DNA from: BOG-908 sp963848205
Lineage (GTDB): Bacteria > Pseudomonadota > Alphaproteobacteria > Acetobacterales > Acetobacteraceae
Assembly (NCBI GenBank): GCA_963848205.1
Contig: CAWKCV010000001.1
Span: 1-64,000, forward strand
Length of the DNA: 64,000 nt
Reading direction: 5' to 3'
The position numbers and the translations under genes were made by a program. Shown piece by piece: positions 16,488 through 25,081 of the stretch (positions are counted from its first letter, which is position 1; each line of letters starts with the position of its first letter). The notes beneath the pieces are model-generated. The model saw only the letters and a list, made by a program, of their open reading frames with translations. It was not told the origin of the DNA and searched no databases.

Positions 16488-18020
16488 ATGGACGAACCCT
16501 TTTCTGACAATCCGGCCACGGGCCGCCCGACGCGTCGGGCCCTCTATGGCCGCCGCGAGCGGCTGGCCTTGCTGGCGGGCGGCCTGCTGATGCTGTCGAT
16601 TGTCGTCTCCAGCATGCTGATCGCCCAGCGCACCAGCCGGGATGCCGCCGATCTCGACCGCAAATTGCACGTTCGCGAGCGCACCGCGGAGATGATGCAG
16701 GCTCTGCTCTCCGCCGAGACGGGGCAGCGTGGCTATCTGCTGACCGGGCGTGCGGACTATCTGGAGCCGTTCACGGCGGCGCAGGCGCATATCCCCGCCA
16801 TGCTCGATGAACTAAGCCGCGAACTGGCCGGCGACCCCGACCGCGAGCGCTTGCGCGCGGCCATCGAGGACAAGATGGCCGAGCTGTCGAGAACGGTGGC
16901 GATGGAGCAGGCTGGCCGGCACCAGGACGCTTTGGCCGAGGTGCTGACAGGCCGTGGCCACGAGGATATGGAGGTCGCGCGCACGATCGCCCTGCGGCTC
17001 GGCCAGCGCCAGTCCGCGGCGGTGACGGCCGATCTGGCGCGCGGCGAGCGTGGCACGCGTCGGCTGGTCGGCATCGACGCGGTCGCCTTGATTTTGCTGA
17101 TCCTGCTGGCCGCCTTGATCGGGCGCAGCCTGCGCAGCACCTTGCGGGCGCTGAGCGAGAACCGCCGGGCGCTGGTTGTTGCCAACAAGGAGCTGCAGGC
17201 CGGCCGCGACCGGCTGGAGGCGGCGGTCGCCGAACGCACCACGGAGCTCACTGACGCCAACGAGGAGATCCAGCGGTTCGCCTATATCGTCAGCCACGAT
17301 CTGCGGGCGCCGCTGCTCAACATCATCGGCTTTACCGCCGAACTGCAGGACGCGACCAACCGGCTGAACCGCTTCGTCTCCGACAATCTGGAGCCCGCCG
17401 GCATCGCGGTGCCCGCCGACGTGCGCGAGGCGAGCCAGGAGGACCTGCCGGAAGCAATCCGCTTCATCCAGACCAGCACGGCCAAGATGGACCGGCTGAT
17501 TACCGCCATCCTCAAACTGTCACGCGAGGGCCGCCGCGTGCTCACGCCGCAGACGGTGGACATGCGCGTGCTGCTCTCCAACATCGCCGACAGCGTCCGT
17601 CAGATGGCCGAGCAGGCCGGCGCCGAACTGGTGGTGGGCGACCTGCCCGAAATCGTCTCCGACCGGCTGGCCCTGGAGCAGGTGTTCTCCAACCTGGTCG
17701 AGAATGCGCTGAAATACCTGGCGCCGGGCCGGCCTGGGCGGGTGATCGTCTCCGGCCTGCGCGAAGGAGACTGGCTGCGCTACGACGTGACCGACAACGG
17801 GCGGGGGATCGCGGCGCGCGACCTCGACCGCGTGTTCGAGCTGTTCCGCCGTGCCGGCACGCAGAGCACGCCTGGCGAAGGCATCGGGCTGGCGCATGTG
17901 CGCGCGTTGCTGCGCCGGATGGGCGGCACCATCGTTTGCGAGTTGACCCTCGGTGTGGGATCAGTCTTCATCGTGCGCCTGCCGCCGGTATTGACCCACA
18001 GGAAGGACGCAACGGGATGA
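16488..18020 (+). CDS. CHASE3-domain sensor histidine kinase
   Basis: 510 residues. Membrane segment 1 is about residues 25-47 (LALLAGGLLMLSIVVSSMLI). A periplasmic CHASE3 domain follows with its hallmark SAETGQRGYLLTGRADYLEP, then membrane segment 2 (about 188-208). A coiled-coil linker precedes the dimerisation domain FAYIVSHDLRAPLLNIIGF with the phospho-acceptor His. The ATPase domain has NLVENALKYL (N box), VTDNGRGIAARDLD and the G2 box EGIGLAHVRAL. The input ligand is unknown. Its stop overlaps the response-regulator start as ATGA, so they are translationally coupled. Confidence 0.9.
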   Translation: MDEPFSDNPATGRPTRRALYGRRERLALLAGGLLMLSIVVSSMLIAQRTSRDAADLDRKLHVRERTAEMMQALLSAETGQRGYLLTGRADYLEPFTAAQAHIPAMLDELSRELAGDPDRERLRAAIEDKMAELSRTVAMEQAGRHQDALAEVLTGRGHEDMEVARTIALRLGQRQSAAVTADLARGERGTRRLVGIDAVALILLILLAALIGRSLRSTLRALSENRRALVVANKELQAGRDRLEAAVAERTTELTDANEEIQRFAYIVSHDLRAPLLNIIGFTAELQDATNRLNRFVSDNLEPAGIAVPADVREASQEDLPEAIRFIQTSTAKMDRLITAILKLSREGRRVLTPQTVDMRVLLSNIADSVRQMAEQAGAELVVGDLPEIVSDRLALEQVFSNLVENALKYLAPGRPGRVIVSGLREGDWLRYDVTDNGRGIAARDLDRVFELFRRAGTQSTPGEGIGLAHVRALLRRMGGTIVCELTLGVGSVFIVRLPPVLTHRKDATG

Positions 18021-18448
18021 GCGCTGTGCCGGTATCCATTTTGCTGATCGAAGACGACCCGGGCCATGCCAGGCTGATCGAGAAGAACGTGCGCCGCGCC
18101 GGCGTCTCCAACGACATAATCCACAAGGCGGACGGCACGTCGGCGATAGAGCACCTGTTCGGCCGCGGCGAGCCCGCCAAGTCGGACCCGATGCTGGTGC
18201 TGCTGGACCTGAACCTGCCCGACATGAGCGGGACCGACATCCTCGCCCGGATCAAGGCGGACCCGGCGCTGAAACGCACGCCGGTGATCGTGCTGACGAC
18301 CACGGACGACCGGACGGAAATCCAGCGTTGCTATGATCTGGGCTGCAATGTCTATATCACCAAACCGGTGGAGTATGAGGGTTTCGCCAGCGCGATACGC
18401 CAGCTCGGCCTGTTCCTGACCGTGATGCAAGTTCCCGAGTCCGCCTGA
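18017..18448 (+). CDS. Single-domain response regulator
   Basis: 143 residues forming one REC domain: ILLIEDDPGHARLIEKNVRR (acidic pair), the phospho-acceptor Asp in LVLLDLNLPDMSGTDIL, the Thr switch in VIVLTTTDD and the Lys in YITKPVEYEGF. There is no output domain. This Rcp1-like type passes phosphate on or acts by protein contact. It is coupled to the CHASE3 kinase upstream, and the next gene is a receiver-kinase hybrid 34 bases downstream, which suggests a phosphorelay. Confidence 0.9.
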   Translation: MSAVPVSILLIEDDPGHARLIEKNVRRAGVSNDIIHKADGTSAIEHLFGRGEPAKSDPMLVLLDLNLPDMSGTDILARIKADPALKRTPVIVLTTTDDRTEIQRCYDLGCNVYITKPVEYEGFASAIRQLGLFLTVMQVPESA

Positions 18449-18482
18449 GACCATTTCCGTTGAACCTGGAAGATCGCTGCTG

Positions 18483-19562
18483 ATGGCGGACGCTCCGGTC
18501 CTGCCGCATGTCCTGTATATCGACGACGACCCGGGCATCGCACGGTTGGTGCAGCGACATTTGCAGCGTGCCGGGTTTCGCGTGACGCTGGCGAGCTGTG
18601 GCGCGGACGGGCTGGCACTGGCGGGCACGGAACGCTTCGATGCGATCGGGCTCGACCACTACATGCCGGGCCAGGACGGGCTGGAAGTGCTCGAAGCACT
18701 GAGCGAGCAGGAGAATGCCGCGCCGGTGATCTTCGTGACCGGTGCGGAGGAGCCGCGGATCGCGGTGACCGCGCTGAAGAACGGTGCGGCGGACTACGTG
18801 GTCAAGGACGTGCACGGCACGTTCATCGAGCTGCTGGGCAGCAGCATCGCCCAGGAAATCACCCGCTCGCGGCTGCAGCGTGAGCACGAGGCGGCCGCGC
18901 GCGAGGTGCGCGAGAGCCGCGACCGGCTGGCGGCGCTGGCGTCCCAGCAGGCGGTGCTGCTGCGCGAGGTGAACCATCGCGTGGCAAATTCGCTACAGCT
19001 GATCACGTCGCTGATCGAGATGCAGGCTCGGCGGGTGAGCGATCCCGCGGCCAGGCAGATGCTGCGCCAGGCGGCAGAGCGGGTGGATGCGGTGACGATG
19101 GTGCACCGCCGGCTCTACACCGGCGACAATGTCGAATTTGTCGAGATGAACGCCTATCTCGCCGGCCTGGTCGACGAGCTCGAGCGCGCGACGCAGACGG
19201 CCGAGCTGACGGAGGATGCCTTGCAGCGCCGTATCCAGCTGACCGCCGAGACCATCCAGGTGGAAACCGATAAGGCCGTGCCGATCGGGCTCATGGTCAA
19301 CGAGCTCGTCACCAATGCGCTGAAATACGCCTACCCAAGCGGCGAGCCGGGCCAGGTGCGGGTGCAGCTGGTGCGCGCGGAAGGTGGGCTGAAGCTCATC
19401 GTTGAGGATGACGGGATCGGCTATCCCGAGAGGGAGTCGGCGCCCAAGGGGAGCGGGCTGGGGTCGTTGATCGTGGGGTCGATGGCCTCGACGTTGAAGG
19501 CGACGGTGGAGCTGGATCGGGGGCACCGGGGAACGCGGTTCGTGGTGTCGCTTGAGGGCTGA
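18483..19562 (+). CDS. Receiver domain - HisKA_2 histidine kinase hybrid
   Basis: 359 residues. Residues 8-125 are a REC domain: VLYIDDDPGIARLVQRHLQR, DAIGLDHYMPGQDGLEVL, VIFVTGAEE and VVKDV. A coiled coil at about 125-155 leads to a HisKA_2 dimerisation domain with LLREVNHRVANSLQLITSLI (phospho-His) and a HATPase with VNELVTNALKYAYPSGE, VEDDGIGYPE and GSGLGSLIVGSMA. This layout reads a receiver's state to set kinase output, as in general-stress-type systems. The stop TGA is immediately followed by repeat element 3. Confidence 0.9.
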   Translation: MADAPVLPHVLYIDDDPGIARLVQRHLQRAGFRVTLASCGADGLALAGTERFDAIGLDHYMPGQDGLEVLEALSEQENAAPVIFVTGAEEPRIAVTALKNGAADYVVKDVHGTFIELLGSSIAQEITRSRLQREHEAAAREVRESRDRLAALASQQAVLLREVNHRVANSLQLITSLIEMQARRVSDPAARQMLRQAAERVDAVTMVHRRLYTGDNVEFVEMNAYLAGLVDELERATQTAELTEDALQRRIQLTAETIQVETDKAVPIGLMVNELVTNALKYAYPSGEPGQVRVQLVRAEGGLKLIVEDDGIGYPERESAPKGSGLGSLIVGSMASTLKATVELDRGHRGTRFVVSLEG

Positions 19563-20706
19563 GGAAAGCAAGCAGTCCTTTTTTGAAAAAAAGGACCAGA
19601 AAACTTTTGAATTAGTCTGCTCTCTCGTTCGGTGCAGGTCGGTGACGCCCCACGATGGGGGCGCGCAGGGTTTGCTGGGTGCCACGCTCCAGACGTTGGG
19701 ATTTCGCCTGGATCATCTCAGGTTCGGCGATGTCTGTAATCTGGTCGCGCGCATCGGCACGGGGCGTCCGTATTTCTGCTTTGCCGGGCATACGGACGTG
19801 GTGCCGCCGGGGGACGGGTGGCGGCATGATCCGTTCGGCGGCGTGATCGAGGACGGGCTTCTGTATGGGCGCGGCGCTTGCGACATGAAGGGCGCGATCG
19901 CCTGTTTCGTCGCGGCCTGCGAGCGGCACCTGGAAAGCGGACCCCTGGCCGGCTCGATCGGGCTGCTGATTACCGGCGACGAGGAAGGGCCGGCGCGCGA
20001 TGGCACAGCACGCGTGCTGGACTGGATGGCCGCCGAGGGCTGCCTGCCCGACGCCTGGCTGGTGGGCGAGCCGACCAACGCGGCGCAGTTGGGCGACGTG
20101 GTGAAGATCGGCCGGCGCGGCAGCCTGAACGCCACGATCACGGTCGCCGGCGTGCAGGGGCATGTTGCCTACCCGCATCGCGCCGCCAATCCGGTCCATC
20201 CATTGCTCGCCGTGCTCAGCGAGCTGGTCGGCCACAAGCTCGATGAGGGCACGGCGCGTTTCGCGCCGAGTTCGCTGCAGGTGACGTCGATCGACGTCGG
20301 CAATCCGGCTTCCAACGTGATTCCCGGTTCGGCGCAGGCGCGGCTGAACATAAGGTTCAACGATCGTCATTCCGGCGCGTCTCTGGCGGCGTGGCTGGAA
20401 GGCGTCGTGGCGCGCCATGCGCCGGGTGCGCAGGTCGCGATTTCGATCAGCGGCGAGGCGTTCCTCACCGGGAGCGCGCTGGGAGAGAGATTTGCCGGCG
20501 TGATCGCCGGCGTGTGCGGGCGCCGGCCGGCGCTGGATACCGGCGGCGGCACGTCGGATGCGCGCTTCATCTCGCGGTTCGGCCCGGTGGCGGAGTTCGG
20601 GCTGGTGGGGGCGAGCATGCATAAGGCCGACGAGCACGTGGCGCTGGCGGACCTCGCGATGCTGACCGATATCTACGCCGAAATTCTGCGGGACTTTCTG
20701 AGATGA
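19552..20706 (+). CDS. dapE: Succinyl-diaminopimelate desuccinylase
   Basis: DapE releases succinate to give LL-diaminopimelate in the lysine and peptidoglycan pathway. The M20 peptidase core is complete: FCFAGHTDVVPPGDGW (zinc His and Asp), LYGRGACDMKGAIACFV, ITGDEEGPARDG (catalytic Glu), VGEPTN, GRRGSLNATITVAGVQGHVAYPH-type dimer domain, LDTGGGTSDARF and the C-terminal MHKADEH. The conserved N-terminal helix ELVCSLVRCRSVTP has no usual start before it. The only in-frame candidate is TTG 19552, which overlaps the upstream kinase and makes residues 6-20 pure repeat-element sequence. Start therefore uncertain; function sure. Confidence 0.92.
   Translation: MRAEESKQSFFEKKDQKTFELVCSLVRCRSVTPHDGGAQGLLGATLQTLGFRLDHLRFGDVCNLVARIGTGRPYFCFAGHTDVVPPGDGWRHDPFGGVIEDGLLYGRGACDMKGAIACFVAACERHLESGPLAGSIGLLITGDEEGPARDGTARVLDWMAAEGCLPDAWLVGEPTNAAQLGDVVKIGRRGSLNATITVAGVQGHVAYPHRAANPVHPLLAVLSELVGHKLDEGTARFAPSSLQVTSIDVGNPASNVIPGSAQARLNIRFNDRHSGASLAAWLEGVVARHAPGAQVAISISGEAFLTGSALGERFAGVIAGVCGRRPALDTGGGTSDARFISRFGPVAEFGLVGASMHKADEHVALADLAMLTDIYAEILRDFLR
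19566..19609 (+). repeat. Intergenic palindromic repeat, copy 3 (forward)
   Basis: AAGCAAGCAGTCC, an A/T-rich hairpin (GTCCTTTTTT / AAAAAAAGGAC), then CAGAAAACTTTTG. It starts 4 bases after the kinase stop and runs straight into the conserved start of dapE in the dapE reading frame. Confidence 0.85.
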
Positions 20707-21338
20707 TCAACCCGTTCGCGCCGCGGTCCGGGCCCAGGAAGGGTCCCAATGGCCGGCTCATGTTGGGGCTATTGTTGATCGGCACGGGGCGTGCGGCCGG
20801 GTTTGCGCAGTTTGGCGCCAGCCGCGACGCGTTCCTTGCGAGCCTGGCGCCTTGGCTGGCGCTGTTGATCGTGACGGCGGGGATGATGGCCGTCTCGGGC
20901 TATCCCGGCGTGGCGGCGGGCTTTTTCCTGGTGGCGCTCTGCCAGTTGCTGGCGCCGGCCGTGGTGGCCGATCTGTTCTGCCGGCTGTGGGGGCGGCGGG
21001 AGCATTGGGCGCTCTACGCCAATGTGCTGAATTGCTCCGGCTGGCTGATGGTCGGGGTATTCCTGCTGCTGGTGCCGCTGGTGAGCCTGGTTGTGCCGTT
21101 GGGGGCGTCCATCCAGACGGCCAGCTACACGCTGGTAGGCGGCTGGGTCGGCTATCTGGCCTGGTTCCATTGGTTCGCCGCCCGCCACGCCCTGCACGTC
21201 TCGCGCACGCGCGCGCTGCTGGTGATGTTCACCGTCCTCTTCGGCACCGCGCTTCTCCTGCGCGTCCCCGTGCTCATCTCCGGCCAAAGCAGCCTGGAAG
21301 ATTTCGCCGCCAAGCTCCAAAACGCGGCAGCCAAGTAG
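20703..21338 (+). CDS. Multi-pass membrane protein of unknown function
   Basis: 211 residues with about six hydrophobic segments (for example WLALLIVTAGMMAVSGYP, GVFLLLVPLVSLVVPLG, LVMFTVLFGTALLLRVPVLI). It contains the aromatic block LVGGWVGYLAWFHWFAARHAL. The start overlaps the dapE stop as ATGA, indicating translational coupling. It resembles unnamed membrane proteins often found beside dapE in Acetobacteraceae; no catalytic motif seen. Repeat element 4 follows its stop directly. Confidence 0.75.
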   Translation: MINPFAPRSGPRKGPNGRLMLGLLLIGTGRAAGFAQFGASRDAFLASLAPWLALLIVTAGMMAVSGYPGVAAGFFLVALCQLLAPAVVADLFCRLWGRREHWALYANVLNCSGWLMVGVFLLLVPLVSLVVPLGASIQTASYTLVGGWVGYLAWFHWFAARHALHVSRTRALLVMFTVLFGTALLLRVPVLISGQSSLEDFAAKLQNAAAK

Positions 21339-21380
21339 CAGAAGTTTTTCGCTTCTTTCTTCCACAAAGAAGGACTTGCT
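21339..21380 (-). repeat. Intergenic palindromic repeat, copy 4 (reverse)
   Basis: Reverse-orientation copy starting one base after the membrane-protein stop. On the plus strand it reads CAGAAGTTTTTCGC, a hairpin with arms TTCTTTCTT / AAAGAAGG, then ACTTGCT. Here the element points against the direction of both flanking genes. Confidence 0.75.
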
Positions 21381-21505
21381 TTCTGTCTCCCCGTGTCACT
21401 TCGCATTTCGTCAATCGCCGAGAAGCAAAACTTGAGGTGCGCTGAAACAGAAACCCTGGCGCGCCTCCGTCGCTTGCCTGTGCACGACCAGCAAAGGAGT
21501 CAGCG

Positions 21506-21862
21506 ATGCCGCAATTCGATTCGACCATCAAGCACATCAAGGACGGCGTGAAGAGCATGACCGTGAGCGCCGCGGTGAAGAACATCGAGGGCTGGGAAGC
21601 AACGCTCGAGAAGCTCGAAGTCACCGGCGTCAAGACGATCATCAAGGATCTCGAGAGCCTGAAGAAGCATCTGCACGCCAAGGAGCTCGACGGCGAGGCG
21701 ATCCGCAAGCTGGTCGCCAAGCTCGGCAAGGAAACCGTGGCGATGGCCAAGCATGCCGACGGCAAGAATGCCGAAAAGGTGCAGGCACTCGGCGAGGCGC
21801 TGAGCGGCGCGGCCGAAGAAGGCGCGGACGACAAGACCGAGAAGGCGTCGGCGAAGGCATAA
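21506..21862 (+). CDS. Small charged helical protein, function unknown
   Basis: 118 residues, rich in Lys, Glu and Ala, predicted almost wholly helical (KLEVTGVKTIIKDLESLKKH, ELDGEAIRKLVAKLGKETVA), with a disordered acidic tail (EEGADDKTEKASAKA). There is no signal peptide, membrane segment or catalytic motif. A clear AAAGGAG ribosome site precedes ATG 21506. Composition recalls small stress-related or nucleoid-associated proteins, but I do not recognise the family. Confidence 0.7.
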   Translation: MPQFDSTIKHIKDGVKSMTVSAAVKNIEGWEATLEKLEVTGVKTIIKDLESLKKHLHAKELDGEAIRKLVAKLGKETVAMAKHADGKNAEKVQALGEALSGAAEEGADDKTEKASAKA

Positions 21863-21960
21863 GCTCACGCAGCCTGGGATGCGCGGCTCGTTGCTCATGC
21901 AACGGGTCGCGCGTCCCTGGCCCTTGATGTGCAGGCAAGGCGGCCTGTATCACCCGTGTC

Positions 21961-22227
21961 ATGAGCGATGACACACCGCCGGACCGGCTGGCCACCAACC
22001 CGAGAAGCCCGTTTCACAATGCGGCTTTGCTCGAACGGGGTGTGGGTATCCGGTTCAAGGGCGTCGAGAAAACCAATGTGGACGAGTATTGTGTCAGCGA
22101 GGGTTGGGTGCGCGTGGCCGTCGGCAAGACGACGGACCGGACCGGCGCGCCGCTGACGATGAAGCTGCAGGGCCCTGTCGAGCCCTATTTCCGCGATACC
22201 GCGCCGCCCGACGAACAGGCCGGCTGA
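21961..22227 (+). CDS. DUF3297 family protein
   Basis: 88 residues matching DUF3297 throughout: PPDRLATNPRSPFHN, GVGIRFKGVEKTNVDEYCVS, EGWVRVAVGKTTDRTGAPLT and MKLQGPVEPYFRD. The family is a small soluble protein conserved in Proteobacteria with no known function, though the second half resembles a small beta-rich glutathione-peroxidase-neighbour type protein. It is a stand-alone gene here. Confidence 0.85.
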   Translation: MSDDTPPDRLATNPRSPFHNAALLERGVGIRFKGVEKTNVDEYCVSEGWVRVAVGKTTDRTGAPLTMKLQGPVEPYFRDTAPPDEQAG

Positions 22228-22267
22228 GCGCCATCTTTTTGCCGTGGCGCTGTTGTAGCCAGCATTG

Positions 22268-23029
22268 ATGAGCGATCTCCCATCGACTTTCGTGCGCGTC
22301 ATCGACCTGGAGACGACGGGCCAGAGTTTCACCGACGGCGGCGTGGTCGAAGTCGGCTGGCAGGATGTGTCGGTCGCGGCGGATGGCTGGGCGTTGCGGG
22401 ACGCGCCTGGTGCGATGCTGATTAACCCGCAAAAGCCGATCTCGCCGGTCACATCGGCCATCCACCATATCATCGACGAAGACGTCGCCGACGCGCCGCT
22501 GTGGCAGCATGCCGCACCCGCCGTGCTCCAGCCGCCCGGCGTGGTGGCGCTGGCCGCCCACCGCGCGACCTTCGAGCAGCGCTGGTGCCTGCCGGCCCTT
22601 TCAGGGAATGCGCGGTGGATCTGCACCTATAAATGCGCGCTGCGTCTGTTTCCAGATTCGCCGACGCATTCCAACCAGGGCCTGCGCTACTGGCGGCGCC
22701 CGGCGGGGCTGGATCGCGACGTCGGCCTGCCGGCGCATCGGGCGGGGCCTGACGCCTATGTGACGGCGCACCATCTGCGCGACATGCTGGCGATGGCGGG
22801 CGTGGATCAGTTGCTGGCCTGGTCGGCTGAGCCGGCGTTGCTGGCGCGCGTGCCGTTCGGCCCGTATCGGGGCCGTTCCTGGCCCGAATTGGACGACGCG
22901 GCGCTGGAACGGATTCTGGAAGGCGAGGGGCGCGGCAACCTGGACGTGATGTTTTCCGCCCGGACCGAACGGCACCGGCGCGGCGGTGGCGCGCGGGAAA
23001 GCGCCAGGACGGAGCAGCTGCTTTTCTGA
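22268..23029 (+). CDS. DnaQ-like 3'-5' exonuclease with C-terminal DUF3820-like segment
   Basis: 253 residues. Exo I motif VIDLETTGQSFTDGGVVEVG (DxE), Exo II region LAAHRATFEQRWCLP and Exo III HRAGPDAYVTAHHLRDML (HxxxxD) give a complete DEDDh active site. After it, residues 200-235 (VPFGPYRGRSWPELDDAALE) resemble the DUF3820 MPFGKYKG motif. DnaQ-like exonucleases with this tail are probably repair or turnover nucleases rather than the polymerase III proofreader. The start is ATG 22268, directly after an in-frame TTG. Confidence 0.86.
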   Translation: MSDLPSTFVRVIDLETTGQSFTDGGVVEVGWQDVSVAADGWALRDAPGAMLINPQKPISPVTSAIHHIIDEDVADAPLWQHAAPAVLQPPGVVALAAHRATFEQRWCLPALSGNARWICTYKCALRLFPDSPTHSNQGLRYWRRPAGLDRDVGLPAHRAGPDAYVTAHHLRDMLAMAGVDQLLAWSAEPALLARVPFGPYRGRSWPELDDAALERILEGEGRGNLDVMFSARTERHRRGGGARESARTEQLLF

Positions 23030-23048
23030 GACGCGCCCGCCTTGCCCT

Positions 23049-24221
23049 TCAGGATGCCGGGGGTTCGGAAGCTGCAATGCGCGCGCGGCCGGATTGCTTG
23101 GCGGTATAAAGTGCTGCGTCGGCGGATTGCAGCAGATCGGCGGAGGTCGTGGCGTCCGTGGCTGGGGCGCTTGCCACACCGATGCTGACGGTGACGATGC
23201 CGCCGCAAGGCGATGCGGCATGCGGTATTTGCAGTTGTGACACGGCCGCGCAGATACGCTCGGCGACCTGGTGCACGGCGGCGGAGTTGGCGCCGGGGAG
23301 GATGACGATGAACTCCTCGCCGCCATAACGGCCGGCCAGGTCGCCAGGCGTCCGCACGGTCTGCGCGAGGGCTCCGGCAAGGGCGATCAGGCAGGCATCG
23401 CCCGCGGGATGGCCGTAGGTATCGTTGTAAGGCTTGAACCAGTCGACATCGAGCATGAGCACGCCCACGGGCTGGCCGGAAGCGGCACAGCCCAGCCAGG
23501 TGGCGGCGAGATGGCGGTCCACGGTGCGGCGGTTGGGCAGCCCGGTGAGCCCGTCCAGGGCGGAGAGGTCGAGCAGGGCGGCGTTGCTGCGCTGCAGTTC
23601 GGCTTTTCGGTCCGCGTCGCGCAGGCCCAGAAGGTAGGCGCGGCGGTGCTGGTGTTCCAGGCGATGAGTGATCGCCAGCGTCATCGCGACGGCGATCGTC
23701 AGATTGGCCGCCTGTACGCTGAAGATCGCCGCCCCGACATTGCTTCCGACGAGCGTTGCCAGGGACATTGCGAGCACGAGCGTGCAACTGACGATTACCC
23801 GCTGGAAACGCTGCTGCAGACAGATATGTCCACCCATGACGATCAGCAGCAGCCCGTCGAAATACACGGATCGGCCCGACGCGTGCGTGCGGGCGAACAG
23901 GACGATGACGACGAGCGCGCCCGCGAAGACGAAGAACGACATTACCGCATCCGGCAGCCAGACCGGCGACGACGGGCGAAGACGGGCGAGCAACAGAAGG
24001 CCTATCAGGAAACTTGCGCCCCGCAGCATCACCGCGAGGGGAAAACTGTCCGGTAGCATCTGTGCGTCGGCCGGCAGGCACCCCAGGAAGGCGAACAGGG
24101 CGACCAGCCCCACCCGGCGCTGATAGCGCATGCGATCCAGCCAAGTGTCTGCGAGATAGCGTGCCTCCAGCCGCGGCGGGAACGCCAGCACATACCACGG
24201 CGCATCCAGCGCCTCGTCCAC
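23049..24221 (-). CDS. Membrane diguanylate cyclase (GGDEF domain)
   Basis: 390 residues. Six predicted membrane segments occupy about residues 38-180, and a GGDEF domain the C-terminal 170: LDGLTGLPNRRTVDRHL, LMLDVDWFKPYNDTYGHPAGD (metal Asp) and the signature RYGGEEFIVILPG. The end has VSIGVASAP and ADAALYTAKQSGRARI. It makes cyclic-di-GMP. No inhibitory RxxD site is evident just before GGEEF. The start GTG 24221 is uncertain because the frame is open further upstream without an ATG. It converges with the exonuclease gene, stops 19 bases apart. Confidence 0.88.
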   Translation of the reverse strand: MDEALDAPWYVLAFPPRLEARYLADTWLDRMRYQRRVGLVALFAFLGCLPADAQMLPDSFPLAVMLRGASFLIGLLLLARLRPSSPVWLPDAVMSFFVFAGALVVIVLFARTHASGRSVYFDGLLLIVMGGHICLQQRFQRVIVSCTLVLAMSLATLVGSNVGAAIFSVQAANLTIAVAMTLAITHRLEHQHRRAYLLGLRDADRKAELQRSNAALLDLSALDGLTGLPNRRTVDRHLAATWLGCAASGQPVGVLMLDVDWFKPYNDTYGHPAGDACLIALAGALAQTVRTPGDLAGRYGGEEFIVILPGANSAAVHQVAERICAAVSQLQIPHAASPCGGIVTVSIGVASAPATDATTSADLLQSADAALYTAKQSGRARIAASEPPAS

Positions 24222-24480
24222 CAGTGCGCTATCCTCGTCCGACGCGGCGGCGAGATCCGGAATGGCTTGGTGGAAGAGGCCTGGCTGGTCGATCGTGCGG
24301 GCTCCCTTCCCAATCTGCCGACCGAAACGGCGCCAGACATACCACGCAGCAGCGCGTGGGATATTTTACCGGATATTGCGTTCGCAAGCGGTTAATCGGG
24401 AGCGACAGGCAAACATGCTCCAGCGTTCATTTTGCAGAGCATGTTTATCGGTCGCTGATCGCGTTCGAGCCGATCACGCT
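24222..24480. other. Intergenic region upstream of the diguanylate cyclase
   Basis: About 260 bases between the cyclase start and the end of the anchored-protein gene, both on the minus strand. It is lower in GC toward the right and holds the cyclase promoter presumably. No gene or structured element recognised; the open frame continuing from the cyclase to about 24360 has no usual start. Confidence 0.4.
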
Positions 24481-25074
24481 CTAATGGTATTGCACCGGTT
24501 GGGTGGGTTGGCATTCGGCGACGCGGTTCGGGCGGCGTTGTTCGGAGTTGCGTGACCAGCATTCGTCGAAGACCGAGCAGTAACAGATGCGAATGCGCAC
24601 GGCGAAGCGTTCGACGTTGACGCGATCCCATAGTCCGTCGTTGATCGGCGTGTTTGGCAGGCTGATGAAGTTGATCTGCTCGCGGGCGGGCAGCACTTCG
24701 TCGACGACGAGGCTTGTCGAATAGCTGGATTTCTTCGGCTCGCAACAGGCAAGCGCCAGAGACAAAGCATCTTTCATCGGCCGGTCTTTATAGAACACCT
24801 CGAAACTATCGATACGCGCAGGGCCGACGCCGGTGTTGCGCAAGGTGAATATGATATTGTGGTTGTTGCTTGCTTCGTCAGCATTGCTGGTCGAGTAGCT
24901 GATATTCGGCCAGGAGTTGGCTTCCACCAGGCGTTCCATCGTCTTGCCGTGATGAACGGCGATGAAGACCGAAACGCAGGACAGGAAAATGGCGAGCACG
25001 GCGAGTATCTTGTCGGCCAGACTATGGCCGGTTTTGTGGTGCAGATGCGGTTCGGCTTCGGGCGCTTCAAGCAT
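24481..25074 (-). CDS. Single-pass membrane protein of unknown function
   Basis: 197 residues. A cytoplasmic His-rich N-terminus of about 18 residues leads to one membrane segment at about 22-42 (ILAVLAIFLSCVSVFIAVHH). An exported beta-rich domain follows: NISYSTSNADEASNNHNIIF then TLRNTGVGPARIDSFEVFY, a pattern common in small anchored proteins of unknown role. The C-terminal part has several Cys (CCEPKK, CYCSVFDECW). It starts 7 bases after putA ends on the same strand. Base composition is lower in GC than its neighbours. Confidence 0.7.
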   Translation of the reverse strand: MLEAPEAEPHLHHKTGHSLADKILAVLAIFLSCVSVFIAVHHGKTMERLVEANSWPNISYSTSNADEASNNHNIIFTLRNTGVGPARIDSFEVFYKDRPMKDALSLALACCEPKKSSYSTSLVVDEVLPAREQINFISLPNTPINDGLWDRVNVERFAVRIRICYCSVFDECWSRNSEQRRPNRVAECQPTQPVQYH

Positions 25075-25081
25075 GTCGTGT

